Origin: Blastobasis lacticolella
Lineage: Eukaryota > Arthropoda > Insecta > Lepidoptera > Blastobasidae
Direction: 5' to 3'
Length of the DNA: 64,000 nucleotides
Assembly: GCA_905147135.1 (NCBI GenBank)
Contig: LR990064.1
Location: forward strand, 13,844,001-13,908,000
The notes under the pieces are model-generated. The model was not told the origin of the DNA. It saw nothing but the letters and a program-made list of their open reading frames with translations, and did not search any database. Shown piece by piece: positions 30,239 through 40,296 of the stretch. Each line of letters begins with the position of its first letter. The stretch's first letter is position 1. Made by a program: the position numbers and the translations under genes.

Positions 30239-31046
30239 CCAATACCCCTTCATTTTACGATAACAAACTTGATAAACTACAGAAAACTAGTATAGCTCTC
30301 GCAAACTGAAGCTGGTTTACTTAAGAGGAGAATATACACGCATTGTTGTTAAATAATCTACTTTCTCAAACATACCCATGAAAGCTGCGTCTGTTAGGAG
30401 CTTTAAGCTTATCCGTATACAGATGCGGAAGTTAGAGGCGGCTAAGCTTTCTATAGGAGCTTATGCATGGTTGGCGTAGCTTCTTTACAAGCTTTGCTCG
30501 GGAATGTACGAGCTTTGGGAATGAAAATATCGCAGTTAATTTTGACTATTTGAATAGAGGTCTTTATTATTTATAGTACACAAACATGCCATTATGATAC
30601 AGTACGGTAAAAGAGATGTACAAAGGAGATATTAACTTATCAATTGAGTTTTCTACCAGCAAACCTTGGAGTCATAGGAACAGGTTTAACTTAAATGCAG
30701 GTATTAGAAGTGTATCGTCTGTTCAACTTATGTCAACAGGCATCAGGCAGGTTTTGAATGCACATTATAGACTGCACTGTTTAAATAATACTAATTATGT
30801 AATGCTTGAATCGGGAAACGATTGATCGATAATTGAATTTTACTTTTATTTTACTTTCCTTTTTATTTTACTTTACTTTACTTTCCTTTTTTATTTTATT
30901 TTGTTGCTACTAGCGAGGATCTGTAATTGGCTTATTGATTCTAATATATTACCTATTATGTTTTATATAGCTGTTGGTACTCCAATAAATAAATATAACA
31001 TGATCTTGTAAAATATTGAAAGTAGAAACGTAAAGGCAGAAATATA
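30239..31046. other. Non-genic stretch with TTTA/CTTT-rich tract
   Basis: The tract at 30838-30903 is built of TTTTA, ACTTT and CCTTT units. AATAAATAAATATAAC near 30985 may be an old LINE end. The frame 30616-30825 has no motif. Confidence 0.3.
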
Positions 31047-31387
31047 GCGAGCGTCGATGGCCGAGTGGTTAGGGTATCCAACTCGCAAGTGGTTCGAACC
31101 CAACTACAGCCATGTCCTAATAACTTTTTTCTAAGTTATGTACATTAGTTGAATGATAATTGATGCTCTTACGGTCAGGAAAGAAATCGTGATGAAACCT
31201 GCACATTCAGGCGACTGAATGTGTAACCATGTTCCAATCTGGTCTGGTCGCCTGGTGGCAGGATCAAGGAGGTCAGTTGGCAGTCGCTCCTCTGTAATTA
31301 TCTGATCTGCCAAATCCTGGATAAGGCTGATTCAGGGACCTCTTGCTCGAGAGCATAACCGGGTCATTAACGCCAAGATGATTTGAT
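31047..31387 (+). mobile_element. SINE-A, full length
   Basis: Complete copy of about 340 bp. Head: GAGCGTCGATGGCCGAGTGG with box A TGGCCGAGTGG and box B GGTTCGAACCC. The spacer between the boxes is about 15 bp shorter than in other copies. The body and the 3' edge (CATTAACGCCAAGATGATTT) are intact. The head resembles a serine/leucine-type tRNA at box A, but it cannot fold as a functional tRNA. Confidence 0.9.
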
Positions 31388-31803
31388 GAGCACAGGAAAT
31401 GTTCTTTATCCATTCATCCCTATCCGCTGTTATTTCCACGCTGACCTCTCGCACACTGATATCCCTCATCACACAATCTATCCATCTTTGGTATTCCTTA
31501 TTCTGTGTTCAAATAATCCAATAACACAAACGTCAATTCAAATCAAATGACAAAATCGGTTTAGATGTTTAGTAGTCACGAGGATACAAAGAAACATATA
31601 TAAATACATACAGTCAATACACATAATCTTTCATTTTAGATTTCGCCGCAGTCGGGGTAAAAACGTGTTATTCAAAACAGTAATAAAATCAGCGAGTCTG
31701 AGGCAAAAGAGTGCAAGAGGCAAGGGAGTTCCGCGCAAGCGACCGCCGCATGCGCATCGTATCGGTAACTGCTCCGCGAGAATAATAATACGAGAGGTCA
31801 AAC

Positions 31804-33144
31804 ATGACCTCTAAAGTGCTAAAATGTTCAAACTGTAACATAGTTATAAGTGAAGTGTTGGCGTTTATCCAAAATAAGTGCGATGTGATGGATGAGGACA
31901 GTATGTTGCGATTGTGCTCATCGTCCTTTTCATCGGAGGACATAGCAACTGCGAAGAGTATGCTATACGACTCCTTACCGTCTGGGAAGAAGGGAATCAA
32001 CCGAAAGGGAGACGGCAAGGCCAAGCGAGATTTGGAAGACATAATCTCCTTAATTAAGGTGACGGACCCGGAGGTACTACCTATCTTCGTAGCCCGTGAG
32101 TTGCACAAACTTCCGCCAGTTACGTTCGATCACATAGACGTAACTAGTTTACTAAAAGATCTAGTCTTAGTTAACAATGAAATTGCGTCAATGAAGGAAA
32201 ACTTCGTGCATAAAAATCAATTGCATCAACTTGTAACTGATATTACAAATTTAAAAAAGACGTCACTTGGTACTGACCTTCATAAATGCAGCTATCTCAA
32301 TGTAAACACAAAGAGAGGAGGGTATTTACTACAAGATAGTCTCGATGAAAGCGGCCCGATCGGTATTGTGCATATCCCCGAGACGTCAGTGTCAATGACC
32401 GCATCGAACGTCCTTGATAACAACGTACCTACAATGACACAGCGGCCGAGTGAATGCGTATCGCCATCCCTTTCACCTGCGCGGGCGCAGAATGCATCTG
32501 TTGCACCGAGCGCATCGGTGACTCACGGCCGTATTGGCTGGCCGGGGCGCGTGGAGGCCCCAACCACGGTTTCTGCGTTAGAAACCGATGCTCATGTGTG
32601 CGCCTCACAGGGCGCGCGTGTAAGAGGAATTGACTGTGCAGAACCGCCGGTGGAGGCGGGTTGTAAGGCAACATTTAGTGAGATGGCTATGCGTGGTGAA
32701 TGGAAGGAGACTGTTTCGAATGAGAAATGGACATTAGTACAACGGCAGCGACTTAGGAATAGAATGGTGGGTCTTAAAGGTAAAGCCACACCAAAATCAG
32801 ACGAGAGGTTTAGAGCGGCGGATATTAGGATACCCCTATTTATTTCGAACGTCGCAATTGATACTACTGAAAAAGACATTTGTGATTATATTAGGGAAAA
32901 AACCTCGGAAGAAGTGAAGTTGCAAAAAATTAAAATGAAGACTGAGCGAGGATACAATGCCTACAAAATTTTTGTGTCTAGAAATAAATTAGGTTTATTT
33001 TTAAATGACAGCTTCTGGCCAAGTGAGATCAGTTTTCGACGTTTCGTTAATTTTAGAAATAAAGGGATTGAAGATAGTGCAATTAAAATAAGATCTCAAA
33101 ATGGCAACCGCAATGAACAACAAGCTAAAATTAACAACTTATAA
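31804..33144 (+). CDS. LINE-2 ORF1 protein
   Basis: 446 residues. The N-terminus has CSNC and a helical region with DEDSMLRLCSSSFSSEDI (about residues 25-45), followed by a Lys/Arg/Gly linker and a likely coiled helix around residues 110-165 (LVLVNNEIASMKE). Residues 190-300 are Ser/Ala/Pro-rich and probably disordered. The C-terminal domain from Asp340 to about 420 (RIPLFISNV, DICDYIREK, YKIFVSRNK, FWPSEISFRRF) matches the conserved end domain of ORF1 proteins of CR1-group LINEs, which has a ferredoxin-like, RNA-binding look. No CCHC knuckle is seen. Expected role: binding the element RNA. The ATG at 31804 is the first in frame, and the C-terminus overlaps ORF2 by 44 nt. Confidence 0.8.
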   Translation: MTSKVLKCSNCNIVISEVLAFIQNKCDVMDEDSMLRLCSSSFSSEDIATAKSMLYDSLPSGKKGINRKGDGKAKRDLEDIISLIKVTDPEVLPIFVARELHKLPPVTFDHIDVTSLLKDLVLVNNEIASMKENFVHKNQLHQLVTDITNLKKTSLGTDLHKCSYLNVNTKRGGYLLQDSLDESGPIGIVHIPETSVSMTASNVLDNNVPTMTQRPSECVSPSLSPARAQNASVAPSASVTHGRIGWPGRVEAPTTVSALETDAHVCASQGARVRGIDCAEPPVEAGCKATFSEMAMRGEWKETVSNEKWTLVQRQRLRNRMVGLKGKATPKSDERFRAADIRIPLFISNVAIDTTEKDICDYIREKTSEEVKLQKIKMKTERGYNAYKIFVSRNKLGLFLNDSFWPSEISFRRFVNFRNKGIEDSAIKIRSQNGNRNEQQAKINNL

Positions 33145-35914
33145 TTGCAAATCTGTGAAGCGCTCTTCTAAGTATGTAAGAGATCTGTGTGACATGTGTG
33201 ATGTAATAGCATTACAGGAGACCTGGTTGCTTCCACACGACATTCCATATCTAAGTTTAATTCACGAAGACTTCGATTACACTGGAAAATCAGGAGTAGA
33301 TACGGCAGCGGGAATGCTAAGAGGGAGACCCTACGGGGGCGTCGCAATCCTGTGGCGAAAAGGCCTTTTTGAAGAGGTCTCTGTTGTCCATTGTAATAAT
33401 TCTCGCATCGCGGCTATTAAAGGTACTCTGTGTGGTCGTGCAATAATTGTGTGCAGTATTTATATGCCTACGGACTCGGTACAAAATTTACCTGATTTTA
33501 CGGACTGTTTGAGTGCTATTAGTGCAGTGGTTGACAGTAATGGAGTGGAGGCTGTGTATTTATTGGGAGACTTTAATGCGCACCCCAACGAGTTATTTTG
33601 TAATGAGCTTCAACGTTTCTGTGTCGATCAAATGTGGTTATGTGCCGATTTAGAAAAATTGGGGATCAATTCGGAGACGTACACATTTGTGAGTGATGTG
33701 CATGGCTGTAGACGTTGGCTGGATCACGCAGTCGTCACCCAAGCAGCCTGGTGTACAATCACGAATGTCTACGTTACCCATGATGTTGCCTGGTCGGATC
33801 ACTATCCTCTTACTTTAGAGTGTAATATTAATGTAGTTAGGTCTAAATTAAATATTAGGGAACATATAAAATGTAATAGGGTGATTTGGGGGGACAGAAA
33901 TTCGGAACAGATACACAACTATTACGAACTATGTAACAGTAAACTGAAGCTATTGGACTTTCCACAACAGTTTCGACTTTGTTGTGAGAAGGCCTGTAAC
34001 GTAGTGGAGCATAGACACTGGATAGATGAGATGTACGCTGAAATTGTTAGCATATTGCAAGACGCGTCTATCCAGAGCTATGGCAGGGAAAAGTGCAGGG
34101 GCCAGCGAAGTAGGGGTAGCGCAGTTGTTGGCTGGAACAAGCATGTACGAGGAGCCCACGGGGAGGCCAGGCTTAAATATCAAGTCTGGTTATTATACAA
34201 CAAACCAATGGCCGGCGTGATTTATGAGGACATGCAAGTGAGTCGTAAAATTTTCAAAAGTAGATTAACATGGTGTCAAAACCACGCAGATCAGATAAAA
34301 ATGGATATTTTAGCGGATCATTGCTCATCCAAGAAATTTGGTAATTTCTGGAAGGCCACGCGTAAGCTTGATATTAAGCCTGGGCTTCCTGTGAATGTCG
34401 GTGGTGCGAGTACGCCTGAGGCCATTGCAACCACCTTTATGGAGCATTTTAAGGTGGATTCGTTGCTGGGTCCGTCGTGCAAGGGTATTTATTCGTCAAC
34501 TAGTGGTGATGAAATGCTTGTCAGTTTCTCCGTAAAGCAAATTGCCAAAATCATAAAACGCATGACTAGCGGTAAGTCGCCTGGGCACGACGGGCTGAGT
34601 ATTGAGCACCTTAAATATGCTGGTGTGCACTTGCCAAGGGTCTTGTATTTGTTCTACTCATTATGCCTCAGTCATTCTTATCTACCACCGGACTTAATTA
34701 AAACCATAGTTGTTCCTATTGTTAAAAATAGGACGGGTGACATAGCAGACAGGGCGAACTACAGACCTATATCGCTGGCAACTGTTATTGGTAAGGTGCT
34801 GGACGGTTTGCTTGATTCTCGGATGGATGAATATCTGCACCTACACGACGCACAATTCGGGTTTCGACCAGGTTTGTCCACTGAAAGTGCCATTTTGGGA
34901 CTCAAGGAAACTGTCCAATACTACACTAGTAGGCGCACGCCTGTGTATGCATGCTTCCTCGATCTCTCCAAAGCATTTGACTTAGTGTCCTATGACGTCT
35001 TATGGGCTAAATTGAAAGAGAGGGGCGTGCCTGCAGAGGTGCTGCGATTGTTCCAGTTCTGGTACGCGAATCAGATCAACTGCGTTAGGTGGGGGGATTC
35101 GCTATCTGAACCATATGGATTGCAGTGCGGGGTGAGACAGGGGGGCCTGAGCTCGCCCAGATTGTTCAATGTGTACGTGGATGATTTAATACGTGCCCTC
35201 AGCAGCACGCATGTCGGATGTCGAATTGATAACGTCAGTGTAAATAGTCTTAGCTACGCAGATGACATGGTACTGCTGGGGCCGTCTGTGGCCGCCATTC
35301 GAAAGCTGTTGGGCATATGTGAGAGGTATGCGCACAGCCATGGTTTACTGTACAATGTAAAGAAAAGCGAGTACCTGGTTTTTAAGGCCGGGGGTAGATG
35401 TCCAGAGTATGTGCCTCCTTTGGTGCTCAACGGCACTGAACTAAAACGTGTGCATGCCTTTAAATACCTGGGACACATTGTTACCGACGACCTTAAGGAC
35501 CAGGAAGACATTGATCGGGAGCGCAGGGCACTGGCAGTGCGTTGCAATATGTTGGCCCGCAGGTTCGCTCGGTGTAGTCGTGAAACAAAAATTACTCTTT
35601 TTAAAGCGTACTGTCAAAGTTTCTACACCGGCAACCTGTGGACCAGCTACTCGCAGAGGGCGCTGAGCGCCTTGCGCGTCCAATACAATAATGGTTTCAG
35701 GATGCTGATGGGACTCCCCCGTTTCTGCAGCGCCTCGACGATGTTCTCGGACGCAAGGGTAGACGGCTTTCAGGCCATACTGCGTAAAAAGACGGCGTCT
35801 TTACTGTGTAGAATTCGGGACAGCTCTAACAGTATCCTGAAATCTATAGGCGAAAGGTTTGATTCGCCCATCGTTGAACACTTCGTCCGGCGAGTAATTG
35901 GGCACTCCGTATAA
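33101..35914 (+). CDS. LINE-2 ORF2: endonuclease and reverse transcriptase
   Basis: 937 residues, uninterrupted. Endonuclease: TTYNCKSV near residue 12, ALQETW near 42, GDFNAH (Asp157, Asn159), WSDHYP (Asp233-His234). Reverse transcriptase: SGKSPGHDGLS and NYRPISLATVIGK before the catalytic core, FLDLSKAFD (Asp621, Asp627), GVRQGGLSSPRLFNVYVDDL (from about 677) and SYADDM (Tyr719, Asp721-Asp722). The catalytic residues are all present. The C-terminus has a Cys/Arg-rich tract (RCNMLARRFARCSRE) ending in VRRVIG. The start at 33101 overlaps ORF1 by 44 nt in another frame; a second ATG at 33113 is also possible. Function: target nicking and copying of the element RNA. Confidence 0.92.
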   Translation: MATAMNNKLKLTTYNCKSVKRSSKYVRDLCDMCDVIALQETWLLPHDIPYLSLIHEDFDYTGKSGVDTAAGMLRGRPYGGVAILWRKGLFEEVSVVHCNNSRIAAIKGTLCGRAIIVCSIYMPTDSVQNLPDFTDCLSAISAVVDSNGVEAVYLLGDFNAHPNELFCNELQRFCVDQMWLCADLEKLGINSETYTFVSDVHGCRRWLDHAVVTQAAWCTITNVYVTHDVAWSDHYPLTLECNINVVRSKLNIREHIKCNRVIWGDRNSEQIHNYYELCNSKLKLLDFPQQFRLCCEKACNVVEHRHWIDEMYAEIVSILQDASIQSYGREKCRGQRSRGSAVVGWNKHVRGAHGEARLKYQVWLLYNKPMAGVIYEDMQVSRKIFKSRLTWCQNHADQIKMDILADHCSSKKFGNFWKATRKLDIKPGLPVNVGGASTPEAIATTFMEHFKVDSLLGPSCKGIYSSTSGDEMLVSFSVKQIAKIIKRMTSGKSPGHDGLSIEHLKYAGVHLPRVLYLFYSLCLSHSYLPPDLIKTIVVPIVKNRTGDIADRANYRPISLATVIGKVLDGLLDSRMDEYLHLHDAQFGFRPGLSTESAILGLKETVQYYTSRRTPVYACFLDLSKAFDLVSYDVLWAKLKERGVPAEVLRLFQFWYANQINCVRWGDSLSEPYGLQCGVRQGGLSSPRLFNVYVDDLIRALSSTHVGCRIDNVSVNSLSYADDMVLLGPSVAAIRKLLGICERYAHSHGLLYNVKKSEYLVFKAGGRCPEYVPPLVLNGTELKRVHAFKYLGHIVTDDLKDQEDIDRERRALAVRCNMLARRFARCSRETKITLFKAYCQSFYTGNLWTSYSQRALSALRVQYNNGFRMLMGLPRFCSASTMFSDARVDGFQAILRKKTASLLCRIRDSSNSILKSIGERFDSPIVEHFVRRVIGHSV

Positions 35915-36103
35915 ATGTGCTTTCTTGTCTGATCTCAGCCTGGCGGAGTGTTTGATGATGAGGGTTTCAACCTGTGCCTAAGTATACTTACTTAATTTTA
36001 TAAATTTGTATTACTAACATAGTGGTATAAGATAATATTGATACTAACATTTTGGATTACATAATCATCTGATAAATAAATATATTGAATTGAATTGAAT
36101 TGA
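35915..36103 (+). mobile_element. LINE-2 3' UTR and GAATT tail
   Basis: 190-bp 3' UTR with AATAAATATATTGAATTGAA at its end, giving four GAATT units up to about 36103. The tail unit is the same as in the short elements at 24525 and 58870 and the LINE end at 39315. Confidence 0.75.
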
Positions 36104-36654
36104 AAAGAGAAAACGGGGCGAGAAGGAAAAACTGAAAACGGCATATTCCCATCACGCACTAAATACCGTACAATTCACATCGTCAGACCCAAATGAGGTC
36201 GATTGTATTCAGTGTGGTTTGGCGTTTTTTCGAGTAAGCCTGCGGCTGACAGCGCGTCGAGTGTTAGGGGCGGGCGTGTCTAGTCCTGGGGCCCTGTTTT
36301 TGAATCGCTCGCTTCGAGTCGAACGGTTTCCAATTTTGATTTACGACGTGATATCTTTTTTTTTTAAATCACATTGGCAAAAGCGAAAGAAAACGGTTCA
36401 AAAATAGGAAAAATCAGCATCTTGCATCAAAGTAACGAATTTTAATATCGACAATTAAATTGAAAACCGTTCTTATCATGGCAATCGATTCAATAATATC
36501 CCTGAAGCAGTATTTTCGAAACCGCTCGCATCCACGCGAGCGGTCGCCTTCTAATGCTTGTCTTTCAATCTCTAGCAACTTACCACAAGTGTAAAGATAT
36601 TTGATTGCTTCTCATGTTATATTTATGACTAACATAGAGTAAACAATGTTTGCA
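36104..36654. other. Non-genic stretch
   Basis: A G/C-richer patch at 36230-36320 and the short frame 36219-36407 show no known motif. Nothing else recognised. Confidence 0.3.
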
Positions 36655-36822
36655 CTAGGTTACACTCCAATGGTCTGGGGGCCTGGTGATCTGTAAGACA
36701 GGTATTTATTACCTAGTGCGGACACCAGTCTCTCACACAGGTTTTTACTATGCTAACGTTAAATTGTTTCTATTGTAAATTTGTAAAGAGAAAATAAATA
36801 TTTTATTTCATTATTATTATTA
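36655..36822 (+). mobile_element. LINE 3' UTR fragment, ATT tail
   Basis: GGCCTGGTGATCTGTAAGAC, then CCTAGTGCGGACACCAGTCT and AATAAATATTTTATTTCATT with ATT repeats. The layout (short UTR, AATAAA, simple repeat) is that of a CR1-group 3' end. No coding sequence. Confidence 0.55.
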
Positions 36823-37661
36823 TATGTAGCGCGTGTGAATGCAAGCGACTTCAAAAATAGAGCCTCTGGTTTTGTGGACATGTGAACAAGAAAATGCGAA
36901 AAATCTAATGTATCACACGGCTGGGTCTCAAGATATTCCCAACGTGTTCTGTGTGCAACGGGGCTCCGAATTCATCAAAATGTGTTGTTTATTTTATGTA
37001 ATATATATTACACAATACCCTTCGCTATATGCTCTTTTTTACATATTCTTGATACAATAAAAGTATTAATTACGAATAGTATATTATAATCAACAACACA
37101 ATTACTAATTAATTATGACGTTAATTATGGCAAACTAAAACAAATATTCTTTACCTAGAATAAATATCTAGACCTTTTTTACCGCGCACGTGTAAGATGT
37201 AGAATGAGCTCTTACATTTAGTCTATCCTTTGCACTACAACATGGGGTTCTTCAAAAGGCATGTCTAAAGGCACCCAAATGTCCTGTCCGACGGTTGTCT
37301 TTTCTATCGAGACCGTGCGAACGTGTGGCTAATTAGGCAATTATAATAAAAATAAACCAATACCCAAATCTATTAAAGTATCAAAACCCCTTTCACTCTG
37401 AAACCAAGACCGAGCGCAGCTCTAGGCCTCACCATCCTGCCTTCGAGGGCCCTCCAACCAGAGCAGGGGGACAAAATTCACTTAATTAATTGTTAAGCTG
37501 TTTTCAGGAGGCACCCTCCTGTTCAGAAGGACGGGGTGGCTTCAGGAAAGTGCATAAATATAAACTGCGAATATATTTTACAAAATTTGAAAGTGAATTT
37601 TTAAGCTTAGTGACAGTAAGCTAGTCACATTAGTTGTAGAACTTTTAACTGTATTCTACAC
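36823..37661. other. Non-genic stretch
   Basis: CGCGCACGTGTAAGATGTAG near 37182 followed by AATGAGCTC and CAACATGGGGTTCTTCAAAA looks like a decayed LINE C-terminus (WNELP, FFKR). The short frame 36839-37060 shows no motif. Confidence 0.35.
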
Positions 37662-37790
37662 AGTCAGAAACGAGCAGACAGCCCACCTGATGTTAAGTGC
37701 TAACTGTCGCCCATAATATCTACGATTCATGGATTTAGGTTGAAAACAAAAATGCAGAATTGCATGCGTTGTCACTTTTCGCAAAAGTCT
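37662..37790 (-). repeat. Family C repeat fragment
   Basis: Shares ACTGTCGCCCATAA, ATGCAGAAT and GCGTTGTCACTTTT with 42240-42420 and, inverted, with 46685-46895. Class unknown; probably a short retroelement or LINE end. Confidence 0.5.
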
Positions 37791-38297
37791 GTATATCTGT
37801 TCAATCCTCAAAACCCACGTAACGGATATTGATACCGTTCTCACTATCATTTAGTTAGATAATTACTTCTGGCAGGTTTATGTATAAACACCTATGTGAA
37901 GCCGGAATGTATCGCTAGTAAGCTACAGTTTGTTCCGAAATCACAGCAGTTCTACTGAACTGCTGCGGGAACGTGGCATAAGTGGTATGCAAACGAAGTC
38001 ACGGGCAAAAGATAGTTTATCTAAACGCGAAGTCTGTACTAGAACAGCAACAGCGAAATAGGTAAATTAAATAAACAGCCCCGAAATTTCAAAGCCTACT
38101 ATTCATTATAGACAATTATTGTACCAAATTCGCGGATTAAATTATTTGACAACGGTCCAACGTTTGCCTTATCCGGTATCCGGTTCGCAAACACGAACCG
38201 GACAATGGTTTGAATGAGAATGGACCGGATTTTGAACCGGTTTTGTTACTTGATTGTTATATTAGTTCATTTTATAACTAAATAAATTATCGTCTTC
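37791..38297. other. Non-genic stretch
   Basis: Contains CCGGTTTGAATG/AACCGG-type patches near 38165-38240 that pair imperfectly. No gene seen. Confidence 0.3.
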
Positions 38298-38376
38298 TGG
38301 GGCGCGGTGGTGGTACTCCTGGTGTTACTAATAACCATAGGCAGTTGTGACCACTTTCCATAAGGTGGCCTGCTGT
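38298..38376 (+). mobile_element. LINE 3' UTR fragment, family J1
   Basis: CTCCTGGTGTTACTAATAAC through GTGACCACTTTCCATAAGGT to the GGCCTGC box; a short decayed J1 copy. Confidence 0.6.
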
Positions 38377-38861
38377 ATATTTTTATTATATGTAATATAT
38401 ACACAGTATATTGTCCGCAATTGTAGTCAGTAACTTGTCCTCGGGTGTGTCTGAGTGCTAAAAGTCAGAAACTTTCTGTAGATCGCTGCTGTCGATCCTT
38501 GTGACACAGGAGTTGCAGCGGTGGGAAAGACTGGTGGAGCTAAATCCGTATGGCATACTACCCATTTTACTCCTATGGCATACACTCAGTTATTATAGTA
38601 TTTTTACATTAAGAGATCGTTTCAAAATATGCTATAATTTTACAAACAAACTCACTGTTTATGTGGTAAACTCGTCACAATATGATTTTGTCGTACCTGA
38701 AACAAAGCAATACAAGTTAAATATAACAGTACATATTTGACGACCTGAGTTTGAGAGTTTTATATTAAATAAAAAATATTGAAGTTTTAATGTCGAAAAT
38801 CAAAATTGAAAACAGTTCGAATCGAAACGAGCGTAATAAATAGAGCACCAGATCTGTAACA
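38377..38861. other. Non-genic stretch
   Basis: Short frame 38501-38740 with no recognised motif. AT-rich. Confidence 0.3.
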
Positions 38862-38973
38862 GAAATTATTGTATGTAAAAAATTAGTAAAAAAAAATTCA
38901 GCATTTCAATTTCTGCCCGGCCGGGATTCGAACCCGGTATCCGCTCGACCACCGAGGCTCTCATTCTGCCATT
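38862..38973 (-). mobile_element. SINE-B head fragment
   Basis: Minus strand: AGAGCCTCGGTGGTCGAGCG (box A region), GGGTTCGAATCCCGGCCGGG (box B and the SINE-B junction), CAGAAATTGAAATGCTGAAT. The 3' body is lost. The head differs from other SINE-B copies in the anticodon-side part. Confidence 0.7.
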
Positions 38974-39079
38974 ATCTAGCCATACCTTATTAGTTTTACT
39001 GTTTCGTACGACGTTGCATGACTTAATTATTAAATGATGCATTATAAATATCACGGTGATAAATACACTTGTACAAATA

Positions 39080-39340
39080 CAATATAAGTATACATTTTAC
39101 ATGCAAAATATTATTTTTTATACCAACAAATGAACTGAATTGAATTGTAATAATAATATATTTGTGACATCTAAATTTGTAATTAACTCCCTTGGACAAA
39201 ATATGTTATCCTGTGTAACTAACCTCATGACATTAAGATTGTGTTCTTTTTTTCTGTTGTTACATCATTTTAAGAAAAATGACTACAATAACATTTGACG
39301 TGTTATGTTTATCAAATAAATGAATTGAATTGAATTGAAT
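39080..39340 (+). mobile_element. LINE 3' end with GAATT tail
   Basis: AATGAACTGAATTGAATTGT at 39128 and AATAAATGAATTGAATTGAA at 39314 are two successive tails of the LINE-2 type, each after AT-rich 3' UTR-like sequence. No coding part is present. Confidence 0.5.
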
Positions 39341-39568
39341 AGTAACTTTATACCCTCCTAATGAAAATAACTTCATAACGAAGAGGGTAACTTCATAATG
39401 TTCTCACTTCTACAGCGTTTAATAATCGCATATCTCCAAGAGAGAGGAGCTGAAGCCAATTTGCATTCCCACGGAGGAGTTGGACACGGTCCAGCTTGAA
39501 TTAGTAGTTAGGCGGTGTGGAAAACTAGTACTGTATGGTGGAAGATATAGTTAATGTTATAGGAAGGA

Positions 39569-39700
39569 GAGAAGTGGCGCAGCTAAAACGATAACCAAAG
39601 TTAAGCAACGCACCCTCTCGGGGACAGGATGGGTGACCGTTTCGTACTGAGGCTATGAAACGGTGGGACATCAGTGTTGTAGAGAGCGCTAGGGCTGGAG
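39569..39700 (+). mobile_element. 5S rRNA-derived SINE copy
   Basis: GATAACCAAAGTTAAGCAAC then GGACAGGATGGGTGACCGTT align with the internal control region of 5S rRNA. The following TTCGTACTGAGG and CGTATTAAAGAAATAG are not 5S. The AAGTTAAGCAACG block is the closest match to true 5S among the copies. Confidence 0.65.
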
Positions 39701-39846
39701 CACGTATTAAAGAAATAGACATACATGTACATTCACTCGAAAATTATAGCCCTCCATCATAATTAGATATGTCAAGTTATTTTCTTGTTTCTTAAGTTCA
39801 TATTTATTTTCTTTAGTTTATAATTAATATTTTGGTTTTCAGTAGG

Positions 39847-40296
39847 CTTATTACGTAACTCTGTTGCCAACAATTCTCTGATTTCAATGAATGAAATTGT
39901 TACTTTAGCGATTACGTATGATGATTTAATAGTTTCAGATTCTTGCAATGGAACTTTGTCAGCAACTGAAATCAATGATACGTAATCGCAATAGTAACAA
40001 TTTCAATCATTGAAATGTTGCTCAAACAGCTTAAGAACAACAAGGCGCCTGGTGATGATGGAATTACAGCTGAGCTTTTGAAAGCTGGTGGCAAACCTGT
40101 GCTTAAGACCCTTCAGAAGCTGTTAAATTCCGTCATTCTCGAGGCTGGAAGCATTTAATAGTTTCGGATTATTGCAATGGAACTTTGTTAGCAACTGAAA
40201 TCGATGATACGTAATCGCAAAAGTAACAATTTCAATCATTTAAATGTTGCTCAAATTCTCAATTGTTAGCAACAGAATTACGTAATTAGGTAGCAG
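39847..40296. mobile_element. Long-TIR MITE, copy 1, with RTE sequence and an internal duplication
   Basis: Left arm from TTATTACGTAACTCTGTTGC and right arm ending GCAACAGAATTACGTAATTA are inverted copies of each other over roughly 80 bp, including the CAATTTCAATCATT and GATTACGTAT blocks. The inner part contains a 103-bp segment twice (39924-40026 and 40153-40255, six differences) separated by 126 bp of RTE reverse-transcriptase sequence. A plain copy would be about 210 bp. Confidence 0.8.
40027..40152 (+). pseudogene. RTE reverse transcriptase fragment inside the MITE
   Basis: Translates in one open frame to LKNNKAPGDDGITAELLKAG followed by a stretch with LQKLLNSVI, the conserved start of the RTE reverse-transcriptase domain. 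It has no stop inside. The piece is internal to the enzyme (not a 3' end), so ordinary RTE insertion does not explain it. Confidence 0.8.

Larger units (their letters stand above)
31640..36103 (+). mobile_element. LINE-2: two-ORF non-LTR retrotransposon, intact ORFs
   Basis: Leader of at least 160 bp, ORF1 (31804-33144), ORF2 (33101-35914), short 3' UTR and a GAATT repeat tail make a complete-looking element. Compared with LINE-1 it is unrelated at the DNA level and has a different ORF1. The reverse transcriptase has YADD and VRQGGLSSP boxes, so it belongs to a different clade of the CR1/Jockey/Rex1 range. The 5' boundary is not certain and no TSD was identified. Confidence 0.8.

Noticed and set aside
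31047..31115. tRNA gene at the head of SINE-A (also 5820-5884, 57354-57425, 58698-58770)
   Set aside because: Box A and box B are present, but acceptor ends do not pair, the spacer lengths vary, and each is fused to the same 270-bp body. These are SINE heads, not tRNA genes.
31689..32108. 139-codon minus-strand frame opposite LINE-2 ORF1
   Set aside because: Fully overlaps the clear sense ORF and has no motif.
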